From: Streptomyces sp. NRRL B-24484
GTDB lineage: Bacteria > Actinomycetota > Actinomycetes > Streptomycetales > Streptomycetaceae
DNA length: 64,000 nucleotides
Direction of reading: 5' to 3'
Assembly (NCBI RefSeq): GCF_000717715.1
Contig: NZ_JOAI01000009.1
Location: 1-64,000 of the forward strand
Position numbers and translations under genes: made by a program
Shown here: positions 8,658 through 17,855 of the stretch, in pieces
How the letters are laid out: each line of letters starts with the position of its first letter
Numbering within the stretch: position 1 is the stretch's first letter
Notes under the pieces: model-generated
The model's database searches: none
Told to the model about the DNA's origin: nothing
Seen by the model: the letters and a program-made list of their open reading frames with translations, nothing else

Positions 8658-8687
8658 CGTATACACCGGTCCGGAAACCACGGTCAA
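8658..8687 (-). promoter_or_regulatory. Promoter candidate for tatA
   Basis: On the minus strand TTGACC (8687-8682) and TATACG (8663-8658) are separated by 18 bases, a good match to the main streptomycete vegetative promoter. The -35 element overlaps the stop codon of the upstream efflux gene. The predicted leader is about 90 nt. Confidence 0.55.
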
Positions 8688-10258
8688 AATGCAGGTGTTT
8701 CCTGGGTTGTGGTCTGGACCATTTCGGGCGCAGGCCGGCTGGTCGGACCGGCCGGCAGGTGCTTCATGAGGCGGTGGGCGACCAGGGCGGCACCGATCAG
8801 GAAGACCGCACCGGCCACCGCGGCGACGTGCATGCCGTCGGCGAAGGCGTTCCGGGCCACCGCCAGCAGGTCGGCGCCGGCGCGGCCGCCGAGCCCGGCC
8901 GCGGTGGTGACCGCCCCGCCGAGGGTGTCCTGCGCCGCCCGGGCTGCGTCCCCGGCCACCCCGGCGGGCAGCCCGTCCTCCAGCCGGGACCGGTAGACCG
9001 CGGCGCCGGCCGTGCCGAGCACCGCGATGCCCAGCGAGCCGCCCAGCTCGGACGCCGTCTCGGAGGCGGCGGAGGCGGCGCCGGCCTGCTCGGGCGGTGC
9101 GGCCGAGACGACCATCTCGGTGGTGAGGGTCATGGTGCCGACCGAGCCGGCCGCGATCACCCCGGCGGCGGTCAGCGGCAGCCACAGCGGCGTGTCGGGC
9201 CGGACGAGGACCATCAGCGCGTAGCCGACCGCACCGGTCAGGAAGCCCGCGGTCATCAGCACGGCCGGCCGGACCCGGCCCGCCAGCGCGCCCACCGAAC
9301 CGGCGGCCGCGGCGACGCCGACCGAGGGCAGCAGCGCCCAGAGCGCGGCGGTGAGCGGACTCATCCCCCTCACCAGCTGCAGGTACTGCGAGGTGTAGAG
9401 GGTGAAGCCCATCATCGCGAACATCGCGACGGTGTTGACCGTGATCGCCCCGGTGAAGGTGCGGATCCGGAACAGCGCGGGGTCGATCAGCGGGTGCTCG
9501 GCGGTCCGCAGTCGGCGGACGAGTGCGGCGGCGGCCAGCGCCCCGGCGACCAGGGCGGCGACCGGCGGCGCGGCCCAGCCGTCCACGGCGAGGGTCTTGA
9601 CGCCGTACACCACGGGCAGCACGGCGGCGATCGACAGTGCCGCGCCGGGGAGGTCGAAGCGGCCCTGCCGCGGTGCGCGGTACTCGGGCATCAGTACCGG
9701 CGCCGCGACGAGCACCAGCAGCATCACCGGGACGGCGGCCAGGAAGGCCGAGCCCCACCAGAAGCGGTCCAGCAGCAGCCCGCCGGCCACCGGGCCGAGG
9801 GTGGCGCCGCCCATCAGCGCGGCCGTCCAGACGCCGAGCGCGGCCTGGCGCTGCTTGGGGTCGTGGAACATGTTGCGGATCAGCGCCAGCGTGGACGGCA
9901 TGACGGTCGCCCCGGCCACCCCGAGCATCGCCCGGGCGGCGATCAGCCCGCCGGCCCCGTCCGCCCGGGCCGCCAGCAGCGAGGCCGCCGCGAACCCGGC
10001 GGCGCCCAGCATCAGCAGCCGCCGCCGGCCGATCCGGTCGCCCAGGGCGCCCATCGGGATCAGCAGTCCGGCCAGCAGGAAGGAGTAGATGTCCATGATC
10101 CACAGCTGCTGCGTGCCGCTCGGCCGCAGGTCGGTGGAGATGAACGGGACGGCGAAGAAGAGCACGCCCATGTCCATGGTCAGGACGAGTGTCGGCAGCA
10201 GGAGGACGGCGAGTCCGGTCCATTCGCGTCGGCCGGCGCGGCCGTGGGTGGCGGTCAT
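8684..10258 (-). CDS. MFS drug-efflux transporter, DHA2 (14-TM) family
   Basis: A 524-aa transporter with alternating hydrophobic helices, motif A ([16 protein letters not shown]) and the motif C-like region of proton-drug antiporters ([15 protein letters not shown]). It would export small toxic molecules using the proton gradient. The start ATG 10258 is preceded at exactly seven bases by TACAGT, and TAGACA lies 17 bases further upstream, so the message is probably leaderless; a longer reading from 10285 would run across that promoter. The divergent TetR gene at 10368 is the obvious local repressor. The substrate cannot be read from the sequence. Confidence 0.9.
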   Translation of the reverse strand: MTATHGRAGRREWTGLAVLLLPTLVLTMDMGVLFFAVPFISTDLRPSGTQQLWIMDIYSFLLAGLLIPMGALGDRIGRRRLLMLGAAGFAAASLLAARADGAGGLIAARAMLGVAGATVMPSTLALIRNMFHDPKQRQAALGVWTAALMGGATLGPVAGGLLLDRFWWGSAFLAAVPVMLLVLVAAPVLMPEYRAPRQGRFDLPGAALSIAAVLPVVYGVKTLAVDGWAAPPVAALVAGALAAAALVRRLRTAEHPLIDPALFRIRTFTGAITVNTVAMFAMMGFTLYTSQYLQLVRGMSPLTAALWALLPSVGVAAAAGSVGALAGRVRPAVLMTAGFLTGAVGYALMVLVRPDTPLWLPLTAAGVIAAGSVGTMTLTTEMVVSAAPPEQAGAASAASETASELGGSLGIAVLGTAGAAVYRSRLEDGLPAGVAGDAARAAQDTLGGAVTTAAGLGGRAGADLLAVARNAFADGMHVAAVAGAVFLIGAALVAHRLMKHLPAGPTSRPAPEMVQTTTQETPAF

Positions 10259-10265
10259 GGCAGTG

Positions 10266-10294
10266 ACTGTACGAGCGTGTGACACGCCTGTCTA
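10266..10294 (-). promoter_or_regulatory. Efflux-gene promoter with a palindromic operator in the spacer
   Basis: Minus-strand TAGACA (10294-10289) and TACAGT (10271-10266) are 17 bases apart, and TACAGT is 7 bases from the ATG. The spacer contains a 13-base palindrome, 10275-10287, with arms GCGTGT/ACACGC around one central base. A repressor bound there would block the promoter. A second palindrome, CGATCGATCG (10320-10329), and a GTCTA direct repeat (10290-10294 and 10302-10306) lie in the same intergenic region and are alternative TetR sites. Confidence 0.6.
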
Positions 10295-10367
10295 GTACAA
10301 GCGTCTAAATCAATCGTCTCGATCGATCGTCCAAGACGTTCGTGCAGTTCGGCGGTAGCATCGGGGC

Positions 10368-10970
10368 ATGGGAAATCGCGAGGACCTGCTGGCCGGCGCC
10401 AAGCGCTGCCTCCTGGAGAAGGGCTACGGGCGCACCACGGCCCGGGACATCGCCTCGGCCGCGGGCGTCAGCCTGGCCGCCATCGGCTACCACTACGGCT
10501 CCAAGGACGCCCTGCTGACCCGGGCGATGATGGAGGCGATGGGGGAGTGGGGAGACGAGCTCGGCCGGGTGCTGGCCGCGCTCGGCGAGGAGGCGGACCC
10601 TCAGGAGCGCTTCGTCACCGCCTGGGACAAGGTCCTGGAGAGCTTCACCGAGCACCGCGGGCTGTGGGCGGTGCAGATTGAGATCCTCGCGCAGATGGAG
10701 CACTCGCCCGAGCTGCGCGAGGTGCTCGGCAGTGCCCAGAAGGAGGCCCGGCTCGGGCTCTCCGCGATGTTCCAGGGACTGCCCGAGGTGCCGGACACCC
10801 CGGCGGAACTGGCCCGCGGCGCCTTCTACCAGGCGCTGCTCGCCGGCCTCGCCACCCAGTGGCTGGTCTCGCCCGAACTCGCCCCCGACGGGCGGGAGTT
10901 CCTGGAGGGCCTGCGGCTGGTCGGTGCCGTCGTGCTGCCGGCCGCCGGCACCCGCGCGGCGGCCGGCTGA
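10368..10970 (+). CDS. TetR/AcrR family transcriptional regulator
   Basis: A 200-aa regulator. The N-terminal helix-turn-helix covers about residues 5-50 (LLAGAKRCLLEKGYGRTT, DIASAAGVSLAAIGYHYGSKDALL), followed by an all-helical ligand domain. It diverges from the DHA2 efflux gene with a 109-bp shared control region and most likely represses that gene and itself, released by a pump substrate. TAGCAT stands six bases before ATG 10368 with no Shine-Dalgarno sequence, so this message too may be leaderless. Confidence 0.9.
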   Translation: MGNREDLLAGAKRCLLEKGYGRTTARDIASAAGVSLAAIGYHYGSKDALLTRAMMEAMGEWGDELGRVLAALGEEADPQERFVTAWDKVLESFTEHRGLWAVQIEILAQMEHSPELREVLGSAQKEARLGLSAMFQGLPEVPDTPAELARGAFYQALLAGLATQWLVSPELAPDGREFLEGLRLVGAVVLPAAGTRAAAG

Positions 10971-10976
10971 CCGGCG

Positions 10977-11309
10977 TCAGTTGGTGACGGCGGTCAGCAG
11001 CACGACCGAGTCCTCGTGCGCGAGCAGGCCGTGCCGCTCCTGCGGGATGCCGTGCAGCTCGCCCGCCGTCACCTCCTGTTGCCGCCCGGCGATGGTCAGC
11101 GACACCCGGCCGCGCAGCACCAGCAGGCTGGCGGCGACCGGGGCGTTGTGCTCGTCCAGCGAGCTGCCCGCGGTCAGCGCGATCACGGTCTGCCGCAGCA
11201 CGCCGTCGTGCAGCACCAGATGGGCACTGCGCCCGTGCGGGTGAGCAGCGGCGAGTGCGGCGTGCTCGTCGGCGAGCGCGTCGATGTCGACGCGGACGGG
11301 TTCGGTCAT
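10977..11309 (-). CDS. Cupin-domain protein
   Basis: A 110-aa single-domain protein with the cupin beta-barrel pattern: LTAGSSLDEHNAPVAASLLVLRGRVSLTIAG, split here as LTAGSSLDEHN and LLVLRGRVSLTIAG, then TAGELHGIPQERHGLLA. The first motif has only one clear metal-type His (EHN), and a second His appears in QERHGL, so metal binding is uncertain. Such small cupins are often sugar- or metabolite-binding proteins. The ATG has AAGGAGG upstream. It converges on the TetR gene with six bases between stops. Confidence 0.8.
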   Translation of the reverse strand: MTEPVRVDIDALADEHAALAAAHPHGRSAHLVLHDGVLRQTVIALTAGSSLDEHNAPVAASLLVLRGRVSLTIAGRQQEVTAGELHGIPQERHGLLAHEDSVVLLTAVTN

Positions 11310-11421
11310 CGCGGCCTCCTTGCGGCTCGTCGCCCCGATCCATCAGACACCTGTCAGGCATCCGGCCGCACCCGCACCCGCTCGGCGTGCGGCCCGCCCG
11401 GCGCGGCCCGATCGTGGATGC

Positions 11422-11694
11422 ATGGCGACCAACCAGAAGTTCAGCAACGGATTCCGCGTCAACCGCACCATGCTCGGCACCGGCGTGGTCCTCGCCGGCA
11501 TCGGCACCGTGCTCTCACTGGCCGGCACGGCGATCGCATGCGCGACCCTCGCCTCGGCGGGCCGCGACTACGTCAACCGGATGGAGACCCCGCCCAGCGA
11601 GCAGGCGCGCCGGGCGATGCAGCAGGCCAGGGCGGCCTCGCTGGCCGGGCTGGAGGCCTGGCGGACCGAGGGCCGGACGGCCTCGGCCAACTGA
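11422..11694 (+). CDS. Small single-helix membrane protein
   Basis: A 90-aa protein with one hydrophobic segment at about residues 18-43 (MLGTGVVLAGIGTVLSLAG) and a polar C-terminal half (PPSEQARRAMQQARAAS). It resembles short streptomycete membrane proteins without assigned function. There is no convincing ribosome-binding site before ATG 11422. It converges on the acyl-CoA ligase gene 48 bases away. I do not recognise a family. Confidence 0.65.
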   Translation: MATNQKFSNGFRVNRTMLGTGVVLAGIGTVLSLAGTAIACATLASAGRDYVNRMETPPSEQARRAMQQARAASLAGLEAWRTEGRTASAN

Positions 11695-11742
11695 GTCCCC
11701 GCCGCCGGCCCCAGCCGTGCTGCGCGGACCGGGAGCTCGCCG

Positions 11743-13422
11743 TCAGGGCCGGGGCGACGCCGCCCCGGCCTCCTGGCGCAGTGCCTGCTTGAGGATCTTG
11801 CCGGTCGGGTTGCGCGGCAGCGGCCCCTCGCGGAACACCACGTGGGCGGGCACCTTGAATGCGGCCAGCCGGGACGCCACGTGCGCCCGGACCTCGGCCG
11901 CGTCCGGCTGCGCACCGGCGCGCGCGACCACCACGGCCGCCACCTCCTCGCCGAGCAGCGGGTGCGGGACACCGACCACCGCGGCGTCCGCGATGCCCGG
12001 ATGGCCCAGCAGGACACCTTCGACCTCACCGCAGTAGACGTTCTCGCCGCCGCGGATCACCACGTCCTTCAGCCGGTCCACCACGTACACCTCGCCGTCC
12101 GCCACCCGGGCGAGGTCGCCGGTGCGGAACCAGCCGTCGGCGGTGAACGCGGCGGCGGTGGCGTCCGGGTCGCCGCGGTAGCCGCCGAACACCGGCTGGC
12201 CGCGGAGCAGCAGCTCACCGATCCGGCCGTCGGGCAGCGGCGCGCCGTCCGCGTCCGCGATCCGTACCTCCACCGCCGGGCACGGCCGGCCGATCGACTC
12301 CGGCCGGGCCAGGTAGCGGGCGCCCACCTGGGCCGTCACCCCGCCGCAGGTCTCGGTGAGGCCGTAGCCGTTGCGGGCCTCCACCCGGCTGCCGAACTGC
12401 CGGGCGATCCGGCCCGCGAGGCCCGGCGGGGCGGGCGCGCCGCCCGTGCTGATCAGGGCCAGGCCGGTCAGCGGGTCGCCGGCCGCCTCCGCCGCGTCCA
12501 GCAGGCCGAGCGCGGTGGTCGGCACCCCGGCGAAGATCGTGGCGCGGTGGCGGGAGATCAGCTCCCGGGCGGTGTCCGGGTCCCAGCGGTGCATCAGCAC
12601 CGCGGTCCCGCCCGCGGCCATCGCCAGGAACACCGAGGTGAAGGCCGCGACGTGGAAGAACGGGAAGGTCATCAGCACCGTGGGCGGCGCCGCGGCCTGC
12701 GGGGAGTCGCCCCGGCAGAGCGCCGCACCGGCCGCGAAGAAGCGCGGAGTGTGCGCGCCGGCGCACCAGTTGGCGTGGCTGGCGGCCACACCCTTGGGGC
12801 GGCCCGTGGTGCCGGAGGTGTAGATCAGCGTGGCCGGGTCGTCCGGGCCGACGGACGGCTCCGGGGCGGCCGCGCCGGACAGCGGCAGGTCCTCGAAGCG
12901 GTCGTGCGGGCCGTCGGCGCCGACGGTCAGCAGCGGCACCCCGTGGGCGGCCGCCCAGCCGGCCGTCCGCGCGGCGCGTTCGGCGTCGGCGACGATCAGA
13001 CCGGGCGCGCAGTCGTCCAGGGCCCGGGCCAGCTCCTGCGGCCCCCACCAGGCGTTCAGCGGGACGGCGACCAGGCCCGCGGCCTGGGCGGCCCAGAACG
13101 CGACCTGCCACTCGGGCAGGTTGCGCATCGCGATCGCCACCCGGTCGCCGGGGCACAGCCCGCGGACCGTCCGCCAGTGGTGGGCGAGGGCCGAGGCCGC
13201 CGCGTGGTGCTCGGCGAAGCTCCAGGTGCGGTCGCCCGCCACCAGGAACGGGCGGCCGCCGTGGGCGGCGGTGGCGTCGAACAGCTCCCGCAGGGTGCGG
13301 GGGCCGCGGACGTACCGCGGCCCCCGCGGGCCGGGTTCCGCCTCGAACGGCGCGCCGGGCGCGGTCAGCACCGCGCGGGCGCGGACGACGGCGGCGAGCG
13401 AGTCCTCCGGTGCGGCGGTCAT
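11743..13422 (-). CDS. Acyl-CoA synthetase (AMP-forming ligase)
   Basis: A 559-aa member of the ANL superfamily, which activates a carboxylic acid with ATP to an acyl-AMP and transfers it to CoA. Motifs in order: YTSGTTGRPKG (about residue 197), YGLTETCGG (about 352), WFRTGDL, KDVVIRGGENVYCGEVE, and the C-terminal catalytic Lys in NPTGKILK (about 540). GGAGGG precedes the ATG. It lies 13 bases downstream of the acyl-CoA dehydrogenase in the same orientation, so ligase and dehydrogenase probably act on the same acid in a short degradation pathway. Chain length cannot be judged. Confidence 0.93.
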   Translation of the reverse strand: MTAAPEDSLAAVVRARAVLTAPGAPFEAEPGPRGPRYVRGPRTLRELFDATAAHGGRPFLVAGDRTWSFAEHHAAASALAHHWRTVRGLCPGDRVAIAMRNLPEWQVAFWAAQAAGLVAVPLNAWWGPQELARALDDCAPGLIVADAERAARTAGWAAAHGVPLLTVGADGPHDRFEDLPLSGAAAPEPSVGPDDPATLIYTSGTTGRPKGVAASHANWCAGAHTPRFFAAGAALCRGDSPQAAAPPTVLMTFPFFHVAAFTSVFLAMAAGGTAVLMHRWDPDTARELISRHRATIFAGVPTTALGLLDAAEAAGDPLTGLALISTGGAPAPPGLAGRIARQFGSRVEARNGYGLTETCGGVTAQVGARYLARPESIGRPCPAVEVRIADADGAPLPDGRIGELLLRGQPVFGGYRGDPDATAAAFTADGWFRTGDLARVADGEVYVVDRLKDVVIRGGENVYCGEVEGVLLGHPGIADAAVVGVPHPLLGEEVAAVVVARAGAQPDAAEVRAHVASRLAAFKVPAHVVFREGPLPRNPTGKILKQALRQEAGAASPRP

Positions 13423-13435
13423 CGGCCCTCCGGCC

Positions 13436-14593
13436 TCACAGGCCGAGCGACTTGGCGATGATGGTCTTCATGACCTCGCTGGTGCCGCCGTAGATCCGGA
13501 ACACCCGGTTGTCGGTGTAGAGGCGGGCGATCGGGTACTCCAGGATGTAGCCGTAGCCGCCGTGCAGCTGCAGGCAGCGGTCGATCACGTCGGAGGCCGA
13601 CTCGGTGCAGAACAGCTTGGCGGCCGCCGCGTCCGCGACCGTCAGCTCGCCGTTCTGGTAGAGCTCCAGCGCGCGGTCGACCATCGACTGCTGGGCCACC
13701 ACCTGGGCCTCGCAGTCGGCCAGGGTGAACTTGGTGTTCTGGAACTCGGCGACGGCCTGGCCGAAGACCTTGCGGTCCTTCACGTACTGCACCGCGAAGC
13801 GCACCGCGGCGGCCGCCGCGGCGTACGCGCCGACCGCGATCGCCAGGCGCTCCTGCACCAGGTTGTGGGTGAGGTAGGCGAAGGCCCTGCCCTCCTCGCC
13901 CAGCAGGTCCTCGACCGGCACCTTGACGTCGGAGAAGGAGAGCTCGGCGGTGTCGGAGGTGCGCAGGCCGATCTTTTGCAGCTTGCGGCCGACCGCGTAG
14001 CCCTCGGACTTGGTGTCCACGCAGAGGATCGACAGGCCCGCCCGGCGGTTCGCCGGGTCGTAGGGAGCGGTGCGGGCCACCACCAGGACGAGGTCCGCCA
14101 GCACGCCGCCGGTGATGAAGGTCTTGGCGCCGTTGAGGACGTAGTGGGTGCCGTCCTCGGAGAGCTTCGCCGTGGTCGCGATGCCCGCCAGGTCGGAGCC
14201 CGCGCCCGGCTCGGTCATCGCGATCGCCGTCATGATGTCGCCGGAGACGAAGCCGGGCAGCCAGCGCTGCTTCTGCTCCTCGTTCGCGTACTCCAGCAGG
14301 TAGGGCAGCACCAGGCCGGTGTGCACGCCCGAGGAACCGAAGCTCACGCCCGCCCGGGCGACCTCCTCGGTGACGACCGCCTGGTACTTGAAGCCGCTCT
14401 CGCCGGCGCCGCCGTACTCCTCCGGCACCTCGATGCCGTACACGCCGAGGGCGCCGAGCTTGCGGTAGAAGTCGCGCGGCGGGTGGCCGGCCGCCTCCCA
14501 GCTCTCGTAGACCGGGACGACCTCCTTGGCGATGAAGTCCCGGATGGTCGCCCGGAACGCCTCGTGGTCCTCGTTGAACACCGTCCGGCGCAC
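13436..14593 (-). CDS. Acyl-CoA dehydrogenase (FAD-dependent)
   Basis: A 385-aa enzyme introducing a 2,3 double bond into acyl-CoA with FAD. Visible motifs are AMTEPGAGSDLA, NGAKTFITGG, the FAD-site QLHGGYGY and the C-terminal IYGGTSEVMK. The usual catalytic Glu in YEGT is replaced by Gly (YGGT), while QERLAIA offers a Glu where isovaleryl-type and long-chain dehydrogenases carry theirs. I start at GTG 14593 because GGGAG lies seven bases upstream and because the in-frame TTG at 14632 falls inside the promoter -10. First gene of the operon with the ligase, and divergent from the double-TetR regulator. Confidence 0.92.
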   Translation of the reverse strand: MRRTVFNEDHEAFRATIRDFIAKEVVPVYESWEAAGHPPRDFYRKLGALGVYGIEVPEEYGGAGESGFKYQAVVTEEVARAGVSFGSSGVHTGLVLPYLLEYANEEQKQRWLPGFVSGDIMTAIAMTEPGAGSDLAGIATTAKLSEDGTHYVLNGAKTFITGGVLADLVLVVARTAPYDPANRRAGLSILCVDTKSEGYAVGRKLQKIGLRTSDTAELSFSDVKVPVEDLLGEEGRAFAYLTHNLVQERLAIAVGAYAAAAAAVRFAVQYVKDRKVFGQAVAEFQNTKFTLADCEAQVVAQQSMVDRALELYQNGELTVADAAAAKLFCTESASDVIDRCLQLHGGYGYILEYPIARLYTDNRVFRIYGGTSEVMKTIIAKSLGL

Positions 14594-14631
14594 GGCGGCG
14601 CTCCCTTCGTTCGGCGGCTGATCGCCAGACA

Positions 14632-14660
14632 AGTTAATCGCCGGTAGCTCGGGCTGTAAA
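14632..14660 (-). promoter_or_regulatory. Promoter candidate for the acyl-CoA dehydrogenase operon
   Basis: On the minus strand TTTACA (14660-14655) and TTAACT (14637-14632) have exactly 17 bases between them. Transcription would start near 14625, giving a leader of about 30 nt that contains the ribosome site of GTG 14593. The region is shared with the divergent regulator gene. Confidence 0.65.
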
Positions 14661-14751
14661 GCATTTGCGCCGCTTTTCCGCGCAGGTCACAGGCGCATAA
14701 GTGAATCCTTGCTACCCTGGCGTCGATCATCGGCGGGGCGGAGGGACGGAC

Positions 14752-15999
14752 GTGGCGGCGGAGCGCGTACCCGGGGCGGGCGCGGCGGGGCGCGTGGTGC
14801 GCCGGCCGCCCGGGCGGAAGGCGCAGATCCTCGCCGCCGCCGCGGGGCAGTTCCACCGGCGCGGCTACCACCTGGTGTCCATGGCCGACGTCGCCGCCGA
14901 GGTCGGCATCACCGCCCCCGCCCTCTACCGGCACTTCCGCAGCAAGCCCGAACTGCTGCTGCGCGCCGTCGCCACCGACCTCCAGGCGCTGCGGGCCGCC
15001 GTCCGGGCCGGCGCCGGCAGCCCCGCCGACCTGTGCGGCGCCCTCGCGCCGGTGGCCGTCGACCACCGGGCCTTGGGCACCCTCTGGCACCGCGACGCCC
15101 GGCTGCTCGCCCCCGCCCAGCGCGCCGCCCTCCGCCGCGAGCTGCGCACCGACGTCCGCGCGATGGCCCGCACCCTCGCCCGCTCCCGGCCCGAACTCCG
15201 CGCCGAACAGGCCGAGTTCCTCTGCTGGTCGCTGCTCTCCGGGTACGGCAGCCTCTCGTACCACACCTTCGCGCCGCCGCGGCGCTGGTTCGAGGCGCTG
15301 CTGCAGCGGATCGGCGGGGAACTGCTCGCCGCCGTCCCGCGGGACGAGGACACCGCCGCGCCCGTCGTCGTGCCCGCCGCCGGCCCGGCGCCGTCGCCCG
15401 CCGGCGAGTCCCGCCGGGAGGAGCTGCTGCTCGCCGCCGTCCGGCTGTTCCACGAACGCGGCTTCGACAACGTCTCCACCGACCGGATCGGCGCCGCCGT
15501 CGGCATCGCCGGGCCCAGCGTCTACAAGCACTTCGCCACCAAGGCCGAGCTGCTCGCCGCGGCCCTCGTCCGCAGCCGCGAACGGCTCTGGCACGAGGTC
15601 GAGGGGGCGATCGCGGACAGCGCCGGACCGGCCGCGGCGCTCGACGCCGGGCTGCGCGCCTACCTGGACTTCGCCCGCCGCCACAGCCACTACCTCGGCG
15701 CCATGCTCAGCGAGACCGAGCGCCTCGACCCGGCCGACCGGCGGGCCGCCGTCGACTTCCGCCGGGACTTCCTGCGGGTCTGGGTCGGCCTGCTCCAGCA
15801 GGTGCGGCCCGACTACGACACCGCGGAGGCCAGGATCCGGGTGCACGCCGCGTTCGCGGTCGTCAACGACGGCGTCCGGCACCGCCCCGGCGGCACCGGA
15901 CCCGCCGCGGCGGGCCTGCTGGAGCCCGCAGCCCGCGCCGTCCTCGGACTGCCCTCGCTCTCCCCGCCCGGTCCCGGAAAAGAGCTGGTCGACGGATAG
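14752..15999 (+). CDS. Regulator with two TetR-type DNA-binding domains in one chain
   Basis: A 415-aa protein carrying two complete TetR helix-turn-helix modules. One is near residues 21-70 (RKAQILAAAAGQFHRRGY, ITAPALYRHFRSKPELL) and one near 220-268 (RREELLLAAVRLFHERGF, IAGPSVYKHFATKAELL). Each is followed by a helical domain. Usual TetR proteins are about 200 aa and work as dimers, so this chain looks like a covalent dimer with two different recognition helices. GTG 14752 has GGAGGG at good spacing; an upstream GTG at 14701 has no ribosome site. It diverges from the acyl-CoA dehydrogenase/ligase operon and probably controls it in response to an acyl-CoA. Confidence 0.9.
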   Translation: MAAERVPGAGAAGRVVRRPPGRKAQILAAAAGQFHRRGYHLVSMADVAAEVGITAPALYRHFRSKPELLLRAVATDLQALRAAVRAGAGSPADLCGALAPVAVDHRALGTLWHRDARLLAPAQRAALRRELRTDVRAMARTLARSRPELRAEQAEFLCWSLLSGYGSLSYHTFAPPRRWFEALLQRIGGELLAAVPRDEDTAAPVVVPAAGPAPSPAGESRREELLLAAVRLFHERGFDNVSTDRIGAAVGIAGPSVYKHFATKAELLAAALVRSRERLWHEVEGAIADSAGPAAALDAGLRAYLDFARRHSHYLGAMLSETERLDPADRRAAVDFRRDFLRVWVGLLQQVRPDYDTAEARIRVHAAFAVVNDGVRHRPGGTGPAAAGLLEPAARAVLGLPSLSPPGPGKELVDG

Positions 16000-16022
16000 T
16001 CGTACTGGCAGAATCCGGCCCC

Positions 16023-17855
16023 ATGTCCCAAGGTCTGCCGCCCGCCGACAATCTGCGCACGACCGAGGTCGACCTCGGCGGGCTGGTGAGCGTACTCGCC
16101 ACCCACCTCTACTCCACCCCGCTGGTCGCCCTGCGCGAACTCGTCCAGAACGCCCACGACTCGCACACCCGCCGCCGGCTGGAGGACCCGGAGTCCACCG
16201 CCGCTCCGGTGATCCGCGTCCGGGGCGACTCCGCCCGCCGCACCCTCACCGTCGAGGACACCGGCGCCGGCCTCACCGAGCCCGAGATCCACGCCTACCT
16301 CGCCACCGTCGGCACCGGCTACACCCGGATGCTGCGCGACCTGACCGGCAACCAGGACCTCATCGGCGCCTTCGGCCTCGGGTTCCTCTCCGCCTTCTCG
16401 GTCGCCGACGAGGTCACCGTCACCACCACCTCGCACCGCGAACCCGGCCTCGGCCACCGCTACCGCAGCCGCGGCGGCGAGCAGTACAGCGTCGAACCGG
16501 TCGAGCCGCGGCCCGCCCCCGGCACCGCCGTCGAACTACGCCTCAAGGCCGAGCACGGCCACCTCGCCGACGAGGAGGCGCTGCGCGAGGTCCTCGGCCG
16601 CTACTGCGTCCTGCTGCCGATCCCGGTGTACGTCGGCGAGGACGAACGCCCCGTCAACGACGTCCTGGTGCCCTGGCGGCAGACCGTCGACGGCGACCTG
16701 CACACCGCCAGGATGCACTTCGCCTCCGCCTTCGGCCGCCGCTTCGAACCGCTCACCGCCTTCCCCGTCACCCCCGTCGAGGGCGCCACCGACGCCGTCG
16801 GCCTGCTCTGGGTCCAGGACGGCGGCACCTACGGCTCCACCGACAACCGCGACCTCGCCGTCTACCTCCGCGGCATGCTGCTCGCCGACGACGCCCGCGA
16901 CCTGCTGCCCGGCTGGGCCGGATTCATCGGCGGCGTCGTCGAGTCCAGCCGGCTCACCCCCACCGCCAGCCGCGAGGACCTGCAGCGCGACGAGCACTAC
17001 CGCGCCCTGCAGAAGGCGCTCGCCGACGCCGTCGTCGACGGCCTCTACGAGACCGCCCGGCTGCACCCCGCCGCCTGGCGCCGCATCCTCGCCCGGCACG
17101 GCCAGGACCTGCTCGGCGCCGCCCTCTGCGACGACCGGCTCTTCACCCTGCTCGCCGACGACGTCCCCGTCCCCACCTCCCAGGGCGACCTGACCGCCGG
17201 CGCCCTGCGCGCCGCCGGACGCGGCGCCCTGCACGTCGCCCTCGGCAGCGGCGGCGGCTTCGAGGAGATGCTCTACCGCGCCATGCAGGTGCCGATCGCC
17301 CGCGGCGACCGGTACGCCGTCCTGCCCTTCCTGCGGCGCTACGCCCAGCTCAAGGACTGCCGGATCGTCGAACTCGGCAGCGAGAGCGGCAACCGCGAGC
17401 TCTTCCGCGACCCCGCGGAGCCGCTCGCGGCGGAGGAGACCGCCTGGCTCGCCGCCGCCCTCGCCGACGACGGCGAACAACTCGTACCCGCCCGCTTCGG
17501 CCCGCCGGGGCTGCCGCTCGTCCTGGTGCCTGACCGGGAGGCCGAGCTCAAGGCCCGCATCGAGGACGACCGGGCGGACGCCCGGATCCCCTCCGCGGCG
17601 CTGCGGCTCGCCCGGGCCTTCACCGCCCGCACGGACGGCACCGTCAAGGCCAGGCTCTACCTCAACCTCGCCTCGCCGGCCGTCCAGGACCTGCTCACCG
17701 CCTACCGGGCGGGGCACACCGGGAGCGCCACCGCCGCGGGGCTGCTGCGGTCGCTCAAGGTGATCATGGCCGCCGCGGGCGGCTCGGCCAACGGCGACCT
17801 CACCGCGGCGCTCGCCGGCATCGGCACCGCGGTGGCTGCACTGACCTGGGAGTAG
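16023..17855 (+). CDS. Hsp90/HtpG-like chaperone ATPase
   Basis: A 610-aa GHKL ATPase, similar in length to HtpG (about 620). The nucleotide-binding site shows RELVQNAHDS (about residue 39), VEDTGAGLTEPEI and IGAFGLGFLSAF (about 116). The middle domain has the typical Hsp90 segment TASREDLQRDEHY. The chain ends in TWE, without the EEVD tail that binds TPR co-chaperones in eukaryotes. It begins 23 bases after the double-TetR gene; no clear ribosome site precedes ATG 16023, and CAGAAT lies eight bases upstream. The next gene, a large TPR protein, is in the same direction after 126 bases. Which clients it serves is unknown. Confidence 0.88.
   Translation: MSQGLPPADNLRTTEVDLGGLVSVLATHLYSTPLVALRELVQNAHDSHTRRRLEDPESTAAPVIRVRGDSARRTLTVEDTGAGLTEPEIHAYLATVGTGYTRMLRDLTGNQDLIGAFGLGFLSAFSVADEVTVTTTSHREPGLGHRYRSRGGEQYSVEPVEPRPAPGTAVELRLKAEHGHLADEEALREVLGRYCVLLPIPVYVGEDERPVNDVLVPWRQTVDGDLHTARMHFASAFGRRFEPLTAFPVTPVEGATDAVGLLWVQDGGTYGSTDNRDLAVYLRGMLLADDARDLLPGWAGFIGGVVESSRLTPTASREDLQRDEHYRALQKALADAVVDGLYETARLHPAAWRRILARHGQDLLGAALCDDRLFTLLADDVPVPTSQGDLTAGALRAAGRGALHVALGSGGGFEEMLYRAMQVPIARGDRYAVLPFLRRYAQLKDCRIVELGSESGNRELFRDPAEPLAAEETAWLAAALADDGEQLVPARFGPPGLPLVLVPDREAELKARIEDDRADARIPSAALRLARAFTARTDGTVKARLYLNLASPAVQDLLTAYRAGHTGSATAAGLLRSLKVIMAAAGGSANGDLTAALAGIGTAVAALTWE

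Noticed and set aside
14593..14632. Extension of the acyl-CoA dehydrogenase to TTG 14632
   Set aside because: The TTG lies inside the -10 of a good promoter, and GTG 14593 has a well-placed ribosome site.
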